Source: DTYU01 sp040756575 (lineage in GTDB: Bacteria > Bacillota > Desulfotomaculia > Desulfotomaculales > Ammonificaceae). Taken from it: a stretch of DNA of 64,000 bases. The notes beneath the pieces are model-generated. The model was not told the origin of the DNA, made no database searches, and saw only the letters and a program-made list of their open reading frames with translations. The stretch covers positions 1 through 64,000 of the forward strand of contig JBFLYP010000001.1 in assembly GCA_040756575.1 (NCBI GenBank). Reading direction: 5' to 3'. Shown here piece by piece: positions 1 through 9,250 of this stretch. The number at the start of each line of letters is the position of its first letter. Position 1 is the stretch's first letter. The position numbers and the translations under genes were made by a program.

Positions 1-1593
1 GCCGCGATCCTTTCGATTTGCTCGCGGTCAAGGGCCCGGAAAACGATGATCTCGTCCACCCGGTTTAAAAACTCCGGGCGGAAATACTGCTTGAGGAGCG
101 CGAGGACGCCTTCCTTGAGCCGCTCGTAATCGCCGCCGCCCCGTTCCTGGAAGGCGAGGATCTGCTGGCTCCCGATGTTGGAGGTCATGATGATGATGGT
201 GTTGCGGAAGTCCACCGTGCGCCCCTTGCCGTCGGTCAGGCGGCCGTCGTCCAGGATCTGGAGCAGCGCGTTGAAAACGTCCGGTGCGCCTTCTCGACCT
301 CGTCGAAGAGGACGACGCTGTAAGGCTTCCGCCGCACGGCCTCGGTGAGCTGCCCGCCCTCCTCGTAGCCGACGTATCCGGGCGGGGCGCCGATCAGCCG
401 CGCCACGGTGTGCTTTTCCATGCACTCGGACATGTCCAGGCGGATCATGTTCCGCTCGTCGTCAAAAAGCGCCTCCGCCAGCGCCTTGCTGAGCTCCGTC
501 TTGCCCACACCCGTGGGGCCGAGGAAAAGGAAGCTGCCCACGGGCCGGTTCGGGTCCTTGACGCCGGCGCGGGCCCGGATCACGGCGTCCGCCACCGCCT
601 GCACCGCCTCGTCCTGCCCCACCACCCGCCGGTGGAGCAGTTCGTCCAGGCGGAGCAGCTTCTCCCTTTCCCCTTCCATCAGCCTGCTGACCGGGATGCC
701 CGTCCAGCGGCTGACCACCCTGGCGACGTCCTCCTCGTCCACTTCCTCCTTCAGGAACATCCCGCGCTGCTGCTTCTCTGCCAGCAGTTCTTCCGCCGCC
801 TTCAGCCGTTTCTCTAATTCGTTCAGCCGCCCGTACCGCAGTTCGGCCGCGCGGTTGAGGTCGTAGGCCCGCTCCGCCTTTTCGATCTCCAGGCGCGTCT
901 CGTCAATCTCCTTTTTAAGCTGCCGCACATGGGCGATGGTCTCCTTTTCTTCCTCCCACTGAAGCCGCATCGCATCCGCCTTTTCCTTCAACGCCGCTAA
1001 TTCCTTCCTGATCCGTTCCAGCCGGGCCTGAGAGGCGGCATCCTCCTCCTTTTTCAAGGCCGCCTCCTCGATCTCGAGCTGCATGATCCGGCGGTTAACC
1101 TCGTCCAGCTCCCCGGGCAGGCTCTCCATCTCGGTCCGCAGCCGGGCCGCCGCCTCGTCCACCAGGTCAATGGCCTTATCGGGCAGGAAGCGGCCGGAAA
1201 TGTAGCGGTCGGACAGCACGGCCGCCGCCACCAGGGCCGCGTCCTTGATCCGCACCCCGTGGTGGACCTCGTAGCGCTCCTTCAGGCCGCGCAGGATCGA
1301 GACGGTTTCCTCGACCGAGGGGGGCTGCACCAGCACCGGCTGGAAGCGGCGCTCCAGGGCGGCGTCCTTTTCGACGTGCCGCCGGTATTCGTCAATGGTG
1401 GTCGCCCCGATGCAGCGCAGCTCGCCCCGCGCCAGCATGGGTTTGAGCAGGTTGCTCGCGTCCACGGCGCCCTCGGCCGCCCCGGCGCCGACCACGGTGT
1501 GCAGTTCGTCAATGAAGAGGATGACGCGCCCCGCCGACTCCTGGACCTCTTTCAGCACGGCTTTCAGACGCTCCTCGAACTCGCCGCGGAAGG
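1..1593 (-). pseudogene. clpB: ClpB-type AAA+ disaggregase, 5'-truncated and frameshifted
   Basis: The reading frame from 1558 downwards covers the second half of ClpB NBD1, the middle coiled-coil domain and NBD2. Visible motifs are the NBD1 Walker B (ILFIDELH), an NBD2 Walker A (GPTGVGKTE) and the Walker B region (VVLFDEVEKAH). Two lesions are evident. The N-domain and NBD1 Walker A are missing: ClpB homology begins at RGEFEERLKAV near 1590, where it abuts a different gene. Right after FDEVEKAH one G is missing on the plus strand near 283, which closes the frame at 236. The remainder in the other frame (PDVFNALLQILDDGRL, then FRNTIIIMTSNIGSQQ, then PEFLNRVDEIIVF) continues to the window edge. 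With no first ATPase P-loop and a broken second one, a working disaggregase is not expected. The single-base lesion could instead be a sequencing error. Confidence 0.85.
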
Positions 1594-1724
1594 AACCGGG
1601 GCGTCACGGCGTAAAGGCCGACGCCGCAGGCGGCGGCCCGGCCGAGGAAACGGCAGCCGCGGAGCAGGCCGTGGTTGCTCCGGTCCCGCATGAGAGTACC
1701 GTAAACCAAAACCGGCGCGGGCAT
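1594..1724 (-). pseudogene. Gamma-glutamylcyclotransferase-like protein, N-terminal fragment
   Basis: The frame starting at 1724 reads MPAPVLVYGTLM, then SNHGLLRG, ARFLG-like (CRFLG) and LYAVTPRF. This is the N-terminal signature of the YtfP/GGCT (AIG2-like) family, in which V-Y-G-T-L forms the substrate loop. Homology stops at about residue 44, at VTPRFLP. The next bases belong to the interior of clpB read in another frame, and the frame then runs as nonsense to 1509. The catalytic glutamate, which lies later in this family, is absent, so the fragment should be inactive. No good Shine-Dalgarno sits at normal distance from the ATG. This looks like the left half of a deletion or rearrangement junction with clpB. 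Confidence 0.6.
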
Positions 1725-2159
1725 GTCTGAAACGGCTAACCTCCGTGTGACGGCGGCTATCCGGGCTCGGAACCCGTACCGGTCACACTATTAGACATCT
1801 CCCCTGTTTTTTCCTGCCATACCGGGTGCAAGGGGATTCCAGGCGGATATACTATTGATAACCATTTTAGGGGATATTAGATGCTCGGACGGAAAGAAAC
1901 CAAATTGGCTTTACCAGCATCGAAGCTTGGTGCGCCACGCCCATCTTCCTGAGAACTCCTTTTACGGCTTACCGGCCCGGTGGGGCGATAGACTAATCCG
2001 ACACGAACACTTCACCGAACTCTACGCCAGTACCGGCCGTCCTCCGGACCTTCTTCCGGCGGGATGGTGACGGTGGTGGTTCCCCCGGCTTCGGGCCTCT
2101 CCAGCGCCACGTCGGCCGGCAAAGGGAGATCGGTGGTGCCGTCCGCCGGTCGATTGCGC
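1725..2159. other. Gene-poor gap between the clpB remnant and gpsA
   Basis: No complete gene is supported here. A 71-codon plus-strand frame at 1855-2070 has no clear ribosome-binding site and no recognisable motif. On the minus strand a frame that runs past the gpsA stop reads a Pro/Glu-rich stretch (ALERPEAGGTTTVTIPPEEG) and ends at 2012. It looks coding-like and could be the tail of a lost gene, but it has no start of its own outside gpsA. Confidence 0.4.
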
Positions 2160-3197
2160 TCAGCGCTCCTCCCAGGAAACCTTAATCCGGCAGACTTCTT
2201 CGATTTCGCGGGTACGGGCGCGGCCCAGGAGGTTTTTCGCTGCCTCGAGCGGCGCCAAGCCTTCAAAAAGCACGCGGTGGATCTCGGTTGTAACGGGCAT
2301 CCGGACACCGAGGTTCTGCGCCAGGGAGTATGCTGCACGGGTGGTTTTTACCCCTTCGACGACCATGCCGACGGCCGCCAGTGCCTCTCTTAGGCTCTTC
2401 CCCTGCCCGATCTCGATTCCCGCCCGCCGGTTGCGGCTGTGCATGCTTGTGCACGTGACGATGAGGTCACCGACACCCGCCAGCCCGGCGAAGGTAAGCG
2501 GATTGGCACCCAGGCGCACGCCGAGGCGGGTGATCTCTGCAAGACCCCTGGTCATCAATGCCGCCTTGGCGTTGTCGCCGAAGCCGATGCCCTCACAGAC
2601 GCCGGTGCCGAGGGCGATAATGTTCTTTAACGCTCCGCCGAGTTCAACACCGACAACGTCGTCATTTGTGTATACCCGGAAGAACGGCGCCATAAAGAGG
2701 TCCTGGACAAACTCCGCCGTCTCGCTGTTCCGGGACGCGGAGACAATTGCGGTCGGCTGTCCCCGGCCCACTTCCTCCGCGTGGCTTGGCCCGGAAAGCA
2801 CCGCGTAGCGGTACGATGCCTCTTGCCCTGCTTCGGCCGCAAAAACTTCCGAGAGGCGCCGAAGGGTCGGTTCTTCGAGACCCTTGGCCGCATTAACAAT
2901 GCAGGCAGCCGGATGGATGTCCGGCAGAGCGATTTTCAACACCTCTCGGAAGGCGTGGGAAGGTACCGCGAAAACAACAACGGCAGCGCCGTCCAGGGCT
3001 TCCGTCATGGAAGCGGTTACCGCGACGCCGTGCGGAATCCTGACTCCCGGGAGATAACGCGCGTTTTCCCGCGCAGTGTTCAGCGCAGCGGCATGCTCCG
3101 GCCGCCGCACCCAGAGGCGGACCGGATAACCCTTTCCGGCAAGGAGACAGGCCAACGCTGTACCCCAGCCGCCGCCTCCAAGCACCGCTATTTGCAC
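2160..3197 (-). CDS. gpsA: NAD(P)-dependent glycerol-3-phosphate dehydrogenase
   Basis: Cytosolic enzyme that reduces dihydroxyacetone phosphate to sn-glycerol-3-phosphate for phospholipid synthesis. The 345-residue product matches the family length. It shows the N-terminal Rossmann loop (AVLGGGGWGTALA), the central KNI segment with the catalytic lysine (ELGGALKNIIALGTG), and the C-terminal signature GLAGVGDLIVTCTS followed by HSRNRRAG. I chose the GTG at 3197 because it lies 8 bases after a GGAAGGAG ribosome-binding site. The frame stays open upstream to 3326 without family similarity and crosses phrase-like repeat DNA. It stands alone; plsY and der, its usual neighbours in Firmicutes, are not in the window. 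Confidence 0.95.
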   Translation of the reverse strand: MQIAVLGGGGWGTALACLLAGKGYPVRLWVRRPEHAAALNTARENARYLPGVRIPHGVAVTASMTEALDGAAVVVFAVPSHAFREVLKIALPDIHPAACIVNAAKGLEEPTLRRLSEVFAAEAGQEASYRYAVLSGPSHAEEVGRGQPTAIVSASRNSETAEFVQDLFMAPFFRVYTNDDVVGVELGGALKNIIALGTGVCEGIGFGDNAKAALMTRGLAEITRLGVRLGANPLTFAGLAGVGDLIVTCTSMHSRNRRAGIEIGQGKSLREALAAVGMVVEGVKTTRAAYSLAQNLGVRMPVTTEIHRVLFEGLAPLEAAKNLLGRARTREIEEVCRIKVSWEER

Positions 3198-3491
3198 GAG
3201 GATCACTCCTTCCGGCGTTCTGCGTTCGGCGTTCTGCGTTCGGCTTAGACGGACTGACTTTAAGGTCAGTTCGAAGTTCGAAGTTAACTCTAAATTAATG
3301 GACCACTCAGTCTCTTCAAGGGGCAAGCTCAGACGACAGTGATTTAAGGTCCGTCAACGTTGGTACATTAGACATTTAGACTTAACGTTTAGCCTGAGAC
3401 TGTTAACTCGAAAAATCCAACTTCGGACTGTTTAACCTCGCACTGTTTAACATTACCGGAAATTGGGCCCATTTCGGCCTGCGCGCTCGAT
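3198..3491. repeat. Intergenic phrase-like repeats between purQ and gpsA
   Basis: No gene is seen. The stretch contains short near-tandem phrases, such as repeated GTTCTGCGTTCGGC near 3218-3246, a doubled TTCGAAG at about 3270, and repeated ACTGTTTAAC-like words near 3400-3450. Similar degenerate phrase arrays recur in other gaps of this window. Confidence 0.55.
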
Positions 3492-4271
3492 TTATCCTTC
3501 ACCCTTCGCTAATGCCACGGCGTTTTCAAAAATAAAACGTCCTGCCGGCAGGTAATCTTTAAGCCGGCGCCAGTTTGGGTGGTGGTGCGGCAGGACGTTA
3601 CGCTCCGGATGCGGCATCAGCCCCATGATACGCCCGCTCGGGTCGGTGATACCGGCGATTGCGTTCAGCGAGCCGTTAGGGTTGCCGGGGTACTCCTGCG
3701 TGGTGTTGCCGCCGGCATCAACGTACCGGAAGGCCACCAACCCTCTTGCCTCTATTTCCTCAAGCGTGGCCCTTTCCGCAAAGAACCGTCCCTCGCCGTG
3801 CGCCACCTGGAACTCGACCACCCGCCCTGTTGCACCGCGGGTGAAGATGCAGGGGCTTGGCTCCACCCGTAGCCGCACCCAGCGGCATTCGAACCGTGCG
3901 CTGTCGTTGACCATCAGTGTTGCGCGGACGGGCCCGATTTCGCCAAAAGGTAAAAGACCGGTCCGGACCAGCACCTGAAAACCGTTGCAGATCCCGAGGA
4001 CGAGGCCGCCCGCCGCCACAAAACCGGTAATCTCCTCCCGCAAGAAAGACGTCAGTTCCACCGCCAGGATTTTCCCCGAGTGCACGTCGTCGCCGTACGA
4101 GAACCCGCCCGGGATGGCCAGTATCTTATAACGGTTCAGTTTTTCCCTCCCGGACCTGAGCTGGTTAACGTGCACGAGGCGCGGCGCTCCGCCGGCTAAT
4201 TCAAAGGCATAGGCTGTTTCCGCATCGCAGTTGGTTCCGTCTGTACGCATGACAATCACCGGCGGTCTCAC
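3492..4271 (-). CDS. purQ: Phosphoribosylformylglycinamidine synthase, glutaminase subunit
   Basis: Class I glutamine amidotransferase that feeds ammonia to PurL in step four of purine synthesis (FGAR to FGAM). The nucleophile elbow is LVLGICNGFQVL at about residues 108-119, and the His/Glu partner site is MGLMPHPERN near the C-terminus. The oxyanion-side motif AIPGGFSYGDD is at about 54-64. At 259 residues it is longer than the roughly 227-residue Bacillus PurQ and resembles the long form that accompanies PurL proteins of more than 900 residues. Its start overlaps the purL stop by 4 bases, so the two are translationally coupled. Confidence 0.95.
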   Translation of the reverse strand: MRPPVIVMRTDGTNCDAETAYAFELAGGAPRLVHVNQLRSGREKLNRYKILAIPGGFSYGDDVHSGKILAVELTSFLREEITGFVAAGGLVLGICNGFQVLVRTGLLPFGEIGPVRATLMVNDSARFECRWVRLRVEPSPCIFTRGATGRVVEFQVAHGEGRFFAERATLEEIEARGLVAFRYVDAGGNTTQEYPGNPNGSLNAIAGITDPSGRIMGLMPHPERNVLPHHHPNWRRLKDYLPAGRFIFENAVALAKGEG

Positions 4272-7102
4272 GCACCGAACACCTCCTTCATCGGCTGCTG
4301 ATAGGCAGCTCGGAGCCGCGCGAGGGACACGGTAAAAAGCGGCCGGGTACCCTGCCCGAAGCGCAGTTCCGGTTCCGGTACCGTTTTACCTAACAGGAGG
4401 TGAGGCACTCCCCCGGCTAACGCCGCAGGATCGGCGCCTGGGGCCAGTTCCAGTACAAAGCAGCCCGCAGTTTCATTAAAGAGGAAGAAGTCCGGCCTGC
4501 TTCCTTTCGGCAGCTCAATTTCGGCACCAAAGCCGCCGCCGAAGGCCATCTCCGCCAAAGCCGTCAGCAGGCCGCCTTCACTCACGTCATGGCAGGCGAG
4601 CACTGCGCCGGACTTGATCGCACGGTGGACCGTAAGGAAAACCTCCGGGAGCTTCTTCAAGTTTATCCGGGGGATGCTCTTCCCCAGATGGCCGTGGAGG
4701 TCATAGTATACCGATCCGCCCATCTCTTCCTCACGGCGGTTGCCTACAAGGAGAAGCCGGCTCCCCTCCCCCTTCAGGTCGGCGGTGACGGTCCCGTTTA
4801 TGTCCGGCAGCCTTCCGAAAGCCGAAATGCACAGGACCGGCGGGATGTTTATCACCATATCTCTTCCCTTGTAGGTGCCGGAAAGGCTGTCCTTGCCCGA
4901 AATAAACGGGAGCTTGAGCGCCCGCGAGAAATCGGCGCAGGCGTCCACCGCCCGGTCGAGATGGGCCAGGAACTCCCCTTCAGGCACCGGCCAGATGAAG
5001 TTGTCGATGAGGGCAAGCTCCCGCGGGTCCGCGCCGACGGCTACCGCGTTGGCTACCGCTTCCGCTGCCGCCCAGAGGCCTCCCCAGTAGGCGTCGATTT
5101 TATTCAAAACCGGATTCAAACCATGCGCAATGACCATTCCGTAAGGTTTTCCTAAAACGGGGGTGAGAACCACGGCGTCGTTCGGCCCGTCGCCGGCTAT
5201 ACCGCCGTAAGGAGGCAGTGCGTTCGTTCCCTGTACCCCGTGGTCGTAGACCCTGACGATCGGCTCTTTGGAGCAGACGTTGAGGTGGGAGAGCACCCGG
5301 CAGCAGAGCTCCGCCCAATCGGCGGGCAGCGGAATTTCAGGCTCCGAGAGGTTCGCCGCGGTCAAGCTGCATGACAGCACCCGCTGCGGCAACCCGTGGT
5401 GCAGAAACTCCATTTCCAGGTCGACAACCTTTTCCTTACCGTGGTATGCCTCAAACCGGCCCGTATCTGTGAACTCGCCAAGCACGGTGGCCTCGACGTT
5501 GTGACCGCGGCAGATTTCCATGAAACGCGGTACGTTTTCCGGGGCAACCGCCGCCACCATGCGTTCCTGGCTCTCGGAGAGCAAGATCTCCCAGGGAGCG
5601 AGGCCGCTGTATTTAAGCGGTGCGCGGTCAAGGTGTATCAGCGCCCCGGTATCCGCCCCCATTTCGCCCACGGCGGAGGCGAAGCCGCCGGCGCCGCAGT
5701 CGGTGATCGCGTGGATCAGACCCTCATCCCGTGCGGCCAGGAGCGCATCGGCCATCCTTTTCTCCTCGATGGCGTGGCCGATCTGCACCGCCTGGGCGTT
5801 CACGGTCATGGTGCGGTCGGTCATTGCCGCGCTCGAAAACGTTGCACCGTGAATCCCGTCCCGCCCGGTCCGCCCGCCGAAGACCACAACCTTATCGCCG
5901 GGCCGGGGCCGCCCCTTCTGCGCCCGGTCTGCCGGGATCAGCCCGTAGGAACCCACGATCACCGAGGGCTTAGCCCGGAAGTCCGGGTGGAAGTGCACCG
6001 ATCCGTTGTTGGTGGGAATACCCATGCGGTTGCCGTAGTCCCGGACGCCGGCGACGACCCGCCGCAGGAGATAGTGCGGGTGCAGGCAGCCGGCCGGTAT
6101 GGTTTCCGGCGGGGTTTCGGGCGGCGCGAAGCAAAAGATGTCGGTGGAGGCAATCACCTTTGCCCCTTGGCCTGTCCCCATGATGTCCCTGAAAACGCCG
6201 CCCGACCCCGTGGCGGCGCCGCCGTACGGCTCTATCGCCGAAGGAGCGTTGTGTGTCTCCACCTTGCCGCAGATTGCCCAACCGTCATAAAAATGCATTA
6301 CGCCGGAGTTGTCCACGAAGGCCGAGAGTACCAGGTTCTCGCGCCTGACAGCGGCGGTGGCCTCCCTGAGCCGGGTTAGGAAGGGCTTCTTTTCCTCCCC
6401 GTCGACAACGATCCGCGCCTTAAAGGTCTTGTGCACACAGTGCTCCGACCAGGTCTGCGCCAGGATCTCGACCTCCGCATCGGTCGGGTCGCGGCCAAGT
6501 TTCCGGAAGTAACCCTGGATCAGGCGCATCTCTTCCAGGTTCAAAAAGAGCCGGTCCTCGGAGAGCGCCGTCAGTTCCGCGTCGTTCATCGTCCTGACGG
6601 GGATGACTGATGTGCGCCCCGGTTCGCCGCCTAACAGCAGCGTAGCGGGCTTTTCGGTTACCACCTGTTGCACCGTCTCGTTAACTAAAAGGCGACGGGT
6701 GATCGTTTCCAGTTCATGCCGGCTCAGGCTTCCGAAAAAGGCATACTCCGTGCTGGAATCCGCCGCGAGAAGACCCTCAATCCCCAAGTCAGCCGCCGCC
6801 TTCATCAAAGAGCCGGCTTCGGGGTTCATCACCCCCGGCCGGTAGGCGACCTCGATCAGCCGGTCGGCATTTGTGATCAGGGGTTCGTTGATCCTGTACT
6901 CCTGAAAAACGGCTTCGCTTAAGAGCCGTTCCGCTAACAAGCGGGCCGCTTGCTCGTCAATCCCCTCAAAGCGGTAAACCTTTACCGTCCGCACCGTCTT
7001 GACGCTTTGTATCCCCAAAGCCGTACGGATTTCGTTAAGCAGTTCTTCACCGCGCGCATCCCGCAGCGCCGGCAACAGGCCGACGCGCACCTCTTGAAGC
7101 AT
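4268..7102 (-). CDS. purL: Phosphoribosylformylglycinamidine synthase, synthetase subunit with PurS-like N-terminus
   Basis: ATP-dependent FGAM synthetase. The product is about 944 residues. Residues 1-80 form a PurS-like domain (LPALRDARGEELLNEIR, then VKVYRFEGID), so PurS appears fused and no separate purS is seen. The linker and PurM-like repeats follow, with family motifs AQTWSEHCVHKTF, ETHNAPSAIEPYGGAATG, ITDCGAGG, SGKDSLSGTYKG and CHDVSEGGLL. The ATG at 7102 follows AGGAGG. Frame-open sequence upstream to 7165 is repeat DNA and not protein-like. It is first in a purL-purQ operon; no purine riboswitch was recognised in the 260 bases upstream. Confidence 0.95.
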   Translation of the reverse strand: MLQEVRVGLLPALRDARGEELLNEIRTALGIQSVKTVRTVKVYRFEGIDEQAARLLAERLLSEAVFQEYRINEPLITNADRLIEVAYRPGVMNPEAGSLMKAAADLGIEGLLAADSSTEYAFFGSLSRHELETITRRLLVNETVQQVVTEKPATLLLGGEPGRTSVIPVRTMNDAELTALSEDRLFLNLEEMRLIQGYFRKLGRDPTDAEVEILAQTWSEHCVHKTFKARIVVDGEEKKPFLTRLREATAAVRRENLVLSAFVDNSGVMHFYDGWAICGKVETHNAPSAIEPYGGAATGSGGVFRDIMGTGQGAKVIASTDIFCFAPPETPPETIPAGCLHPHYLLRRVVAGVRDYGNRMGIPTNNGSVHFHPDFRAKPSVIVGSYGLIPADRAQKGRPRPGDKVVVFGGRTGRDGIHGATFSSAAMTDRTMTVNAQAVQIGHAIEEKRMADALLAARDEGLIHAITDCGAGGFASAVGEMGADTGALIHLDRAPLKYSGLAPWEILLSESQERMVAAVAPENVPRFMEICRGHNVEATVLGEFTDTGRFEAYHGKEKVVDLEMEFLHHGLPQRVLSCSLTAANLSEPEIPLPADWAELCCRVLSHLNVCSKEPIVRVYDHGVQGTNALPPYGGIAGDGPNDAVVLTPVLGKPYGMVIAHGLNPVLNKIDAYWGGLWAAAEAVANAVAVGADPRELALIDNFIWPVPEGEFLAHLDRAVDACADFSRALKLPFISGKDSLSGTYKGRDMVINIPPVLCISAFGRLPDINGTVTADLKGEGSRLLLVGNRREEEMGGSVYYDLHGHLGKSIPRINLKKLPEVFLTVHRAIKSGAVLACHDVSEGGLLTALAEMAFGGGFGAEIELPKGSRPDFFLFNETAGCFVLELAPGADPAALAGGVPHLLLGKTVPEPELRFGQGTRPLFTVSLARLRAAYQQPMKEVFGA

Positions 7103-7365
7103 GCACCTGCCTCCTGCATCAGTAGTCGGTTGTCGGTCGTCGGTAGTCAGTTTCAGGCGTTTCAAGCTGTAAAAACTATATCATATTCTTGCAGGGCAAA
7201 CCAAGCGCCGGTTGAGACGTCAGGTACCGGATCTTGGATTAAAGCTATTTCCTGATTTCCTTAGTTTCTTCTTCATTCCTGCTTCCTAATTCCTGTATCT
7301 CTGTTTCTTGTTTCCCGTTCCTGACCTTCTGAATCCTGGCTTCTGACTTCTGACTTCTGACTCTG
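7103..7365. repeat. Phrase-repeat spacer between mnmA and purL
   Basis: The spacer carries two low-complexity arrays. Near 7120-7160 there are degenerate GTCGGTAGTC-type words. Near 7255-7365 a run of C/T-rich words (TTCCTGATT, TTCCTAATTCC, then GACTTCTGACTTCTGACTCT) gives near-tandem 8-10 base units. There is no gene and no convincing terminator. Confidence 0.6.
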
Positions 7366-8433
7366 TCACTCTAAAATCGTCCCGCCGCCGACCACTATAT
7401 CGCCCTGGTAAAAAACGGCGGCCTGTCCGGGGGTTATTGCCCGCTCCGGTTCGGTGAACTCCACAATTACTCGGCCATCCGCCGCAGGGGTAAGCACCGC
7501 CGGCTTGTCCTCGGCGGTGTACCTGATTTTTACCGTAACGGGAAGGGACTCTTCCAGGCGATCAAAAAGAATGAAATTTGTTTCCCCAACAAGACACCTG
7601 TCTTTATAAAGCAGGTCTTCAGGCCCGACGATCACTGCGTTGCGGGCCGGGTCGAGCGCCAGCACATAAAGCGGGTACCCTGCAGCGATACCGAGGCCGC
7701 GCCGCTGCCCGATGGTGTAGTAGGCGAGGCCGCGGTGGCACCCGATGGTCTTTCCCTCGTGGTCGATTATCGGCCCGGGCCGGGTGCCGGCCCCTGCCTG
7801 CTCAAGGAAGCGCCGGTAGTCGCCTTCGGGAATAAAGCAGATCTCCTGGCTCTCCCGGTCAGCGGTCTTCACCCCTCGCCGCCGGACGATCTCCCGCGCC
7901 TCCTCCTTGGTTCGGGTGCCCAGGGGCAGTAAAAGGTGGCGTAATTGCTCTTGTTCCAGGGCATACAGAGCATAGCTCTGGTCCTTCTTGGGGTCTTTAC
8001 CCCGCCCCAGCAGGTAGCGTCGGGTGGCCGCGTCCTGCCAGACGCACGCGTAGTGCCCGGTAGCAAAATACCGGGCGCCTATAGAAAGTGCACGCTGCAT
8101 AAGCGCGCCGAACTTCATCCGCGGGTTGCAGACTACGCACGGGTTCGGCGTCCGGCCCGCAAGGTAGGCTTTCGTAAAATAGTCAACGACGGCGGCCTGG
8201 AACGCTTCCCGAAGGTCGAAGACATGGTGTTCGATGCCCAGCGACGCCGCGGTTTCTGTTGCTTTCGCCGCGGGGTTGCCGGCAATCAGCATGGTTACAC
8301 CAAACACCCGGTACCCTTCCTCCTGCAGGATGACAGCAGTAGCAGCGCTGTCCACGCCGCCGCTTAAAGCGACTGCTACACGTTCCAAGCTGCATTCTGC
8401 CTCCTTTTCGGGACCCGGCACTTCAACGGGCAT
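7366..8433 (-). CDS. mnmA: tRNA-specific 2-thiouridylase MnmA
   Basis: Adenylates and thiolates U34 of Lys, Glu and Gln tRNAs. The 355-residue protein has the PP-loop VALSGGVDSAATA near residue 22, the first catalytic cysteine in TPNPCVVCNPRMKFG, the ATGHYA motif, the tRNA-recognition DQSYALYAL, and the second catalytic cysteine in ESQEICFIP. The C-terminal beta-barrel follows (TIGQRRGLG). The sulfur donor desulfurase usually encoded next to it (iscS/nifS type) is not adjacent here. The start has about 20 extra residues before the PP-loop domain, so a slightly later start is possible. Confidence 0.95.
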   Translation of the reverse strand: MPVEVPGPEKEAECSLERVAVALSGGVDSAATAVILQEEGYRVFGVTMLIAGNPAAKATETAASLGIEHHVFDLREAFQAAVVDYFTKAYLAGRTPNPCVVCNPRMKFGALMQRALSIGARYFATGHYACVWQDAATRRYLLGRGKDPKKDQSYALYALEQEQLRHLLLPLGTRTKEEAREIVRRRGVKTADRESQEICFIPEGDYRRFLEQAGAGTRPGPIIDHEGKTIGCHRGLAYYTIGQRRGLGIAAGYPLYVLALDPARNAVIVGPEDLLYKDRCLVGETNFILFDRLEESLPVTVKIRYTAEDKPAVLTPAADGRVIVEFTEPERAITPGQAAVFYQGDIVVGGGTILE

Positions 8434-8747
8434 TCCACCGGATACCCGACGGCATTAATGGACTTGTTATCTCTTCTTTCGCGGCGGTGACGTTGTCCAC
8501 AGAGTGGTAGGTCGGTCAAAAGGACCGCTTCCCGCCGTTCCCTGTAATCCGCAGGTCCGGCCGAGTTTTATTGTAACCCAACGCCGGGCTTTTTTCTACC
8601 GCTCCGAAGGGAAAGACAAGATTTGAGAAGCTGCAAACGGGCTTTTCCGGTGCGAGCACAATTTGCTATAGGAGCTCCCGGCGCCCGGAAGAAGGCTCAC
8701 GAGGAAGGCTTGGCGCATCCGCCGGGGTCACTCCGCGCCAAGAAAAG
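8434..8747. other. Non-coding gap between mnmA and the 6S RNA
   Basis: No protein gene is supported; the plus-strand frames here lack ribosome-binding sites. An 8-bp perfect inverted repeat (CTTGGCGC at 8709-8716 and GCGCCAAG at 8735-8742) lies just past the 3' end of the 6S RNA. It may be a processing or termination structure, although no U-run follows it in the 6S direction. Confidence 0.4.
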
Positions 8748-8934
8748 ACCCCGCAGATGCCGTGAACTCCCAAAGTTTCCTTTGAACCCGTCCTCGACAG
8801 GTGGGTGCCCTCCTGACTGCTTTTTGCTTCCTTATTGCAAGGCATGCAAGCCACAGTCAGAGGCCGGGCTCCCAAGGTATAAGTGTTGGCTCAAAACTTC
8901 AAGACGGTCACGGTCACCGCAGGGTAAACTCCTT
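8748..8934 (-). ncRNA. ssrS: 6S RNA, RNA-polymerase-binding regulatory RNA
   Basis: Read on the minus strand, the segment folds as one long hairpin. The ends pair: ACCCUGCGG near 8925 with CUGCGGGGU near 8750, then CCGUG with CACGG. The 3' arm carries the 6S-like block GGCACCCACCU, then ACGGGUUCAAAGG, then CACGGCAUCUGCGGGG, which lines up with the 3' half of known 6S RNAs. The length of about 187 nt is typical. A promoter ends about 7 bases upstream of the predicted 5' end. The RNA would mimic an open promoter and bind housekeeping RNA polymerase in stationary phase. Exact ends are inferred. The identification rests on fold and motif recall, not on a covariance-model search. Confidence 0.75.
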
Positions 8935-8940
8935 GTTTGT

Positions 8941-8969
8941 ATATTATCATATTTGCCAGCAGACCGCAA
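8941..8969 (-). promoter_or_regulatory. Sigma-A-type promoter of the 6S RNA
   Basis: On the minus strand there is TTGCGG (8969-8964), a 17-base spacer, then TAATAT (8946-8941). Initiation about 7 bases further on would put the transcript start near 8934, which matches the outer stem of the 6S fold. Confidence 0.65.
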
Positions 8970-9250
8970 GTGCCGGACCCGCGTTTCCGAACGTTAGTCG
9001 CCTACAGATTGGCAGTTATGCGGCAATATACAATATAGAGGTGCAGCGGAGAAAAGACGGCGGTCAAACAGCGAAAGAAGCGTCTTGCAGCATACATTTC
9101 GAGGTAAAGGTGCGACGGAGGCACTTTGCGGCAAACGCAGAAACCTGCACAACAAGCGGCATAGTTCCGAGGCGGAAAGGTGCGTCTGAGACGGTGCTGC
9201 ACAACCGGGCGGTAAAAAACGGGGGTGCGGTTACCGCCGGAAAAAACCGG
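8970..9250. other. Gap upstream of the 6S RNA promoter
   Basis: No gene is supported. Three loosely similar words of the type GAGG-N-AAAGGTGCG occur at about 9040, 9103 and 9170, suggesting degenerate repeats. The overlapping 66-codon minus-strand frame is Cys/Arg-rich and has no motif. Confidence 0.35.

Noticed and set aside
5396..6379. 327-codon plus-strand open frame opposite purL
   Set aside because: It is antisense to clearly conserved PurL sequence, lacks a ribosome-binding site, and shows no motif. GC-rich third positions readily create such shadows.
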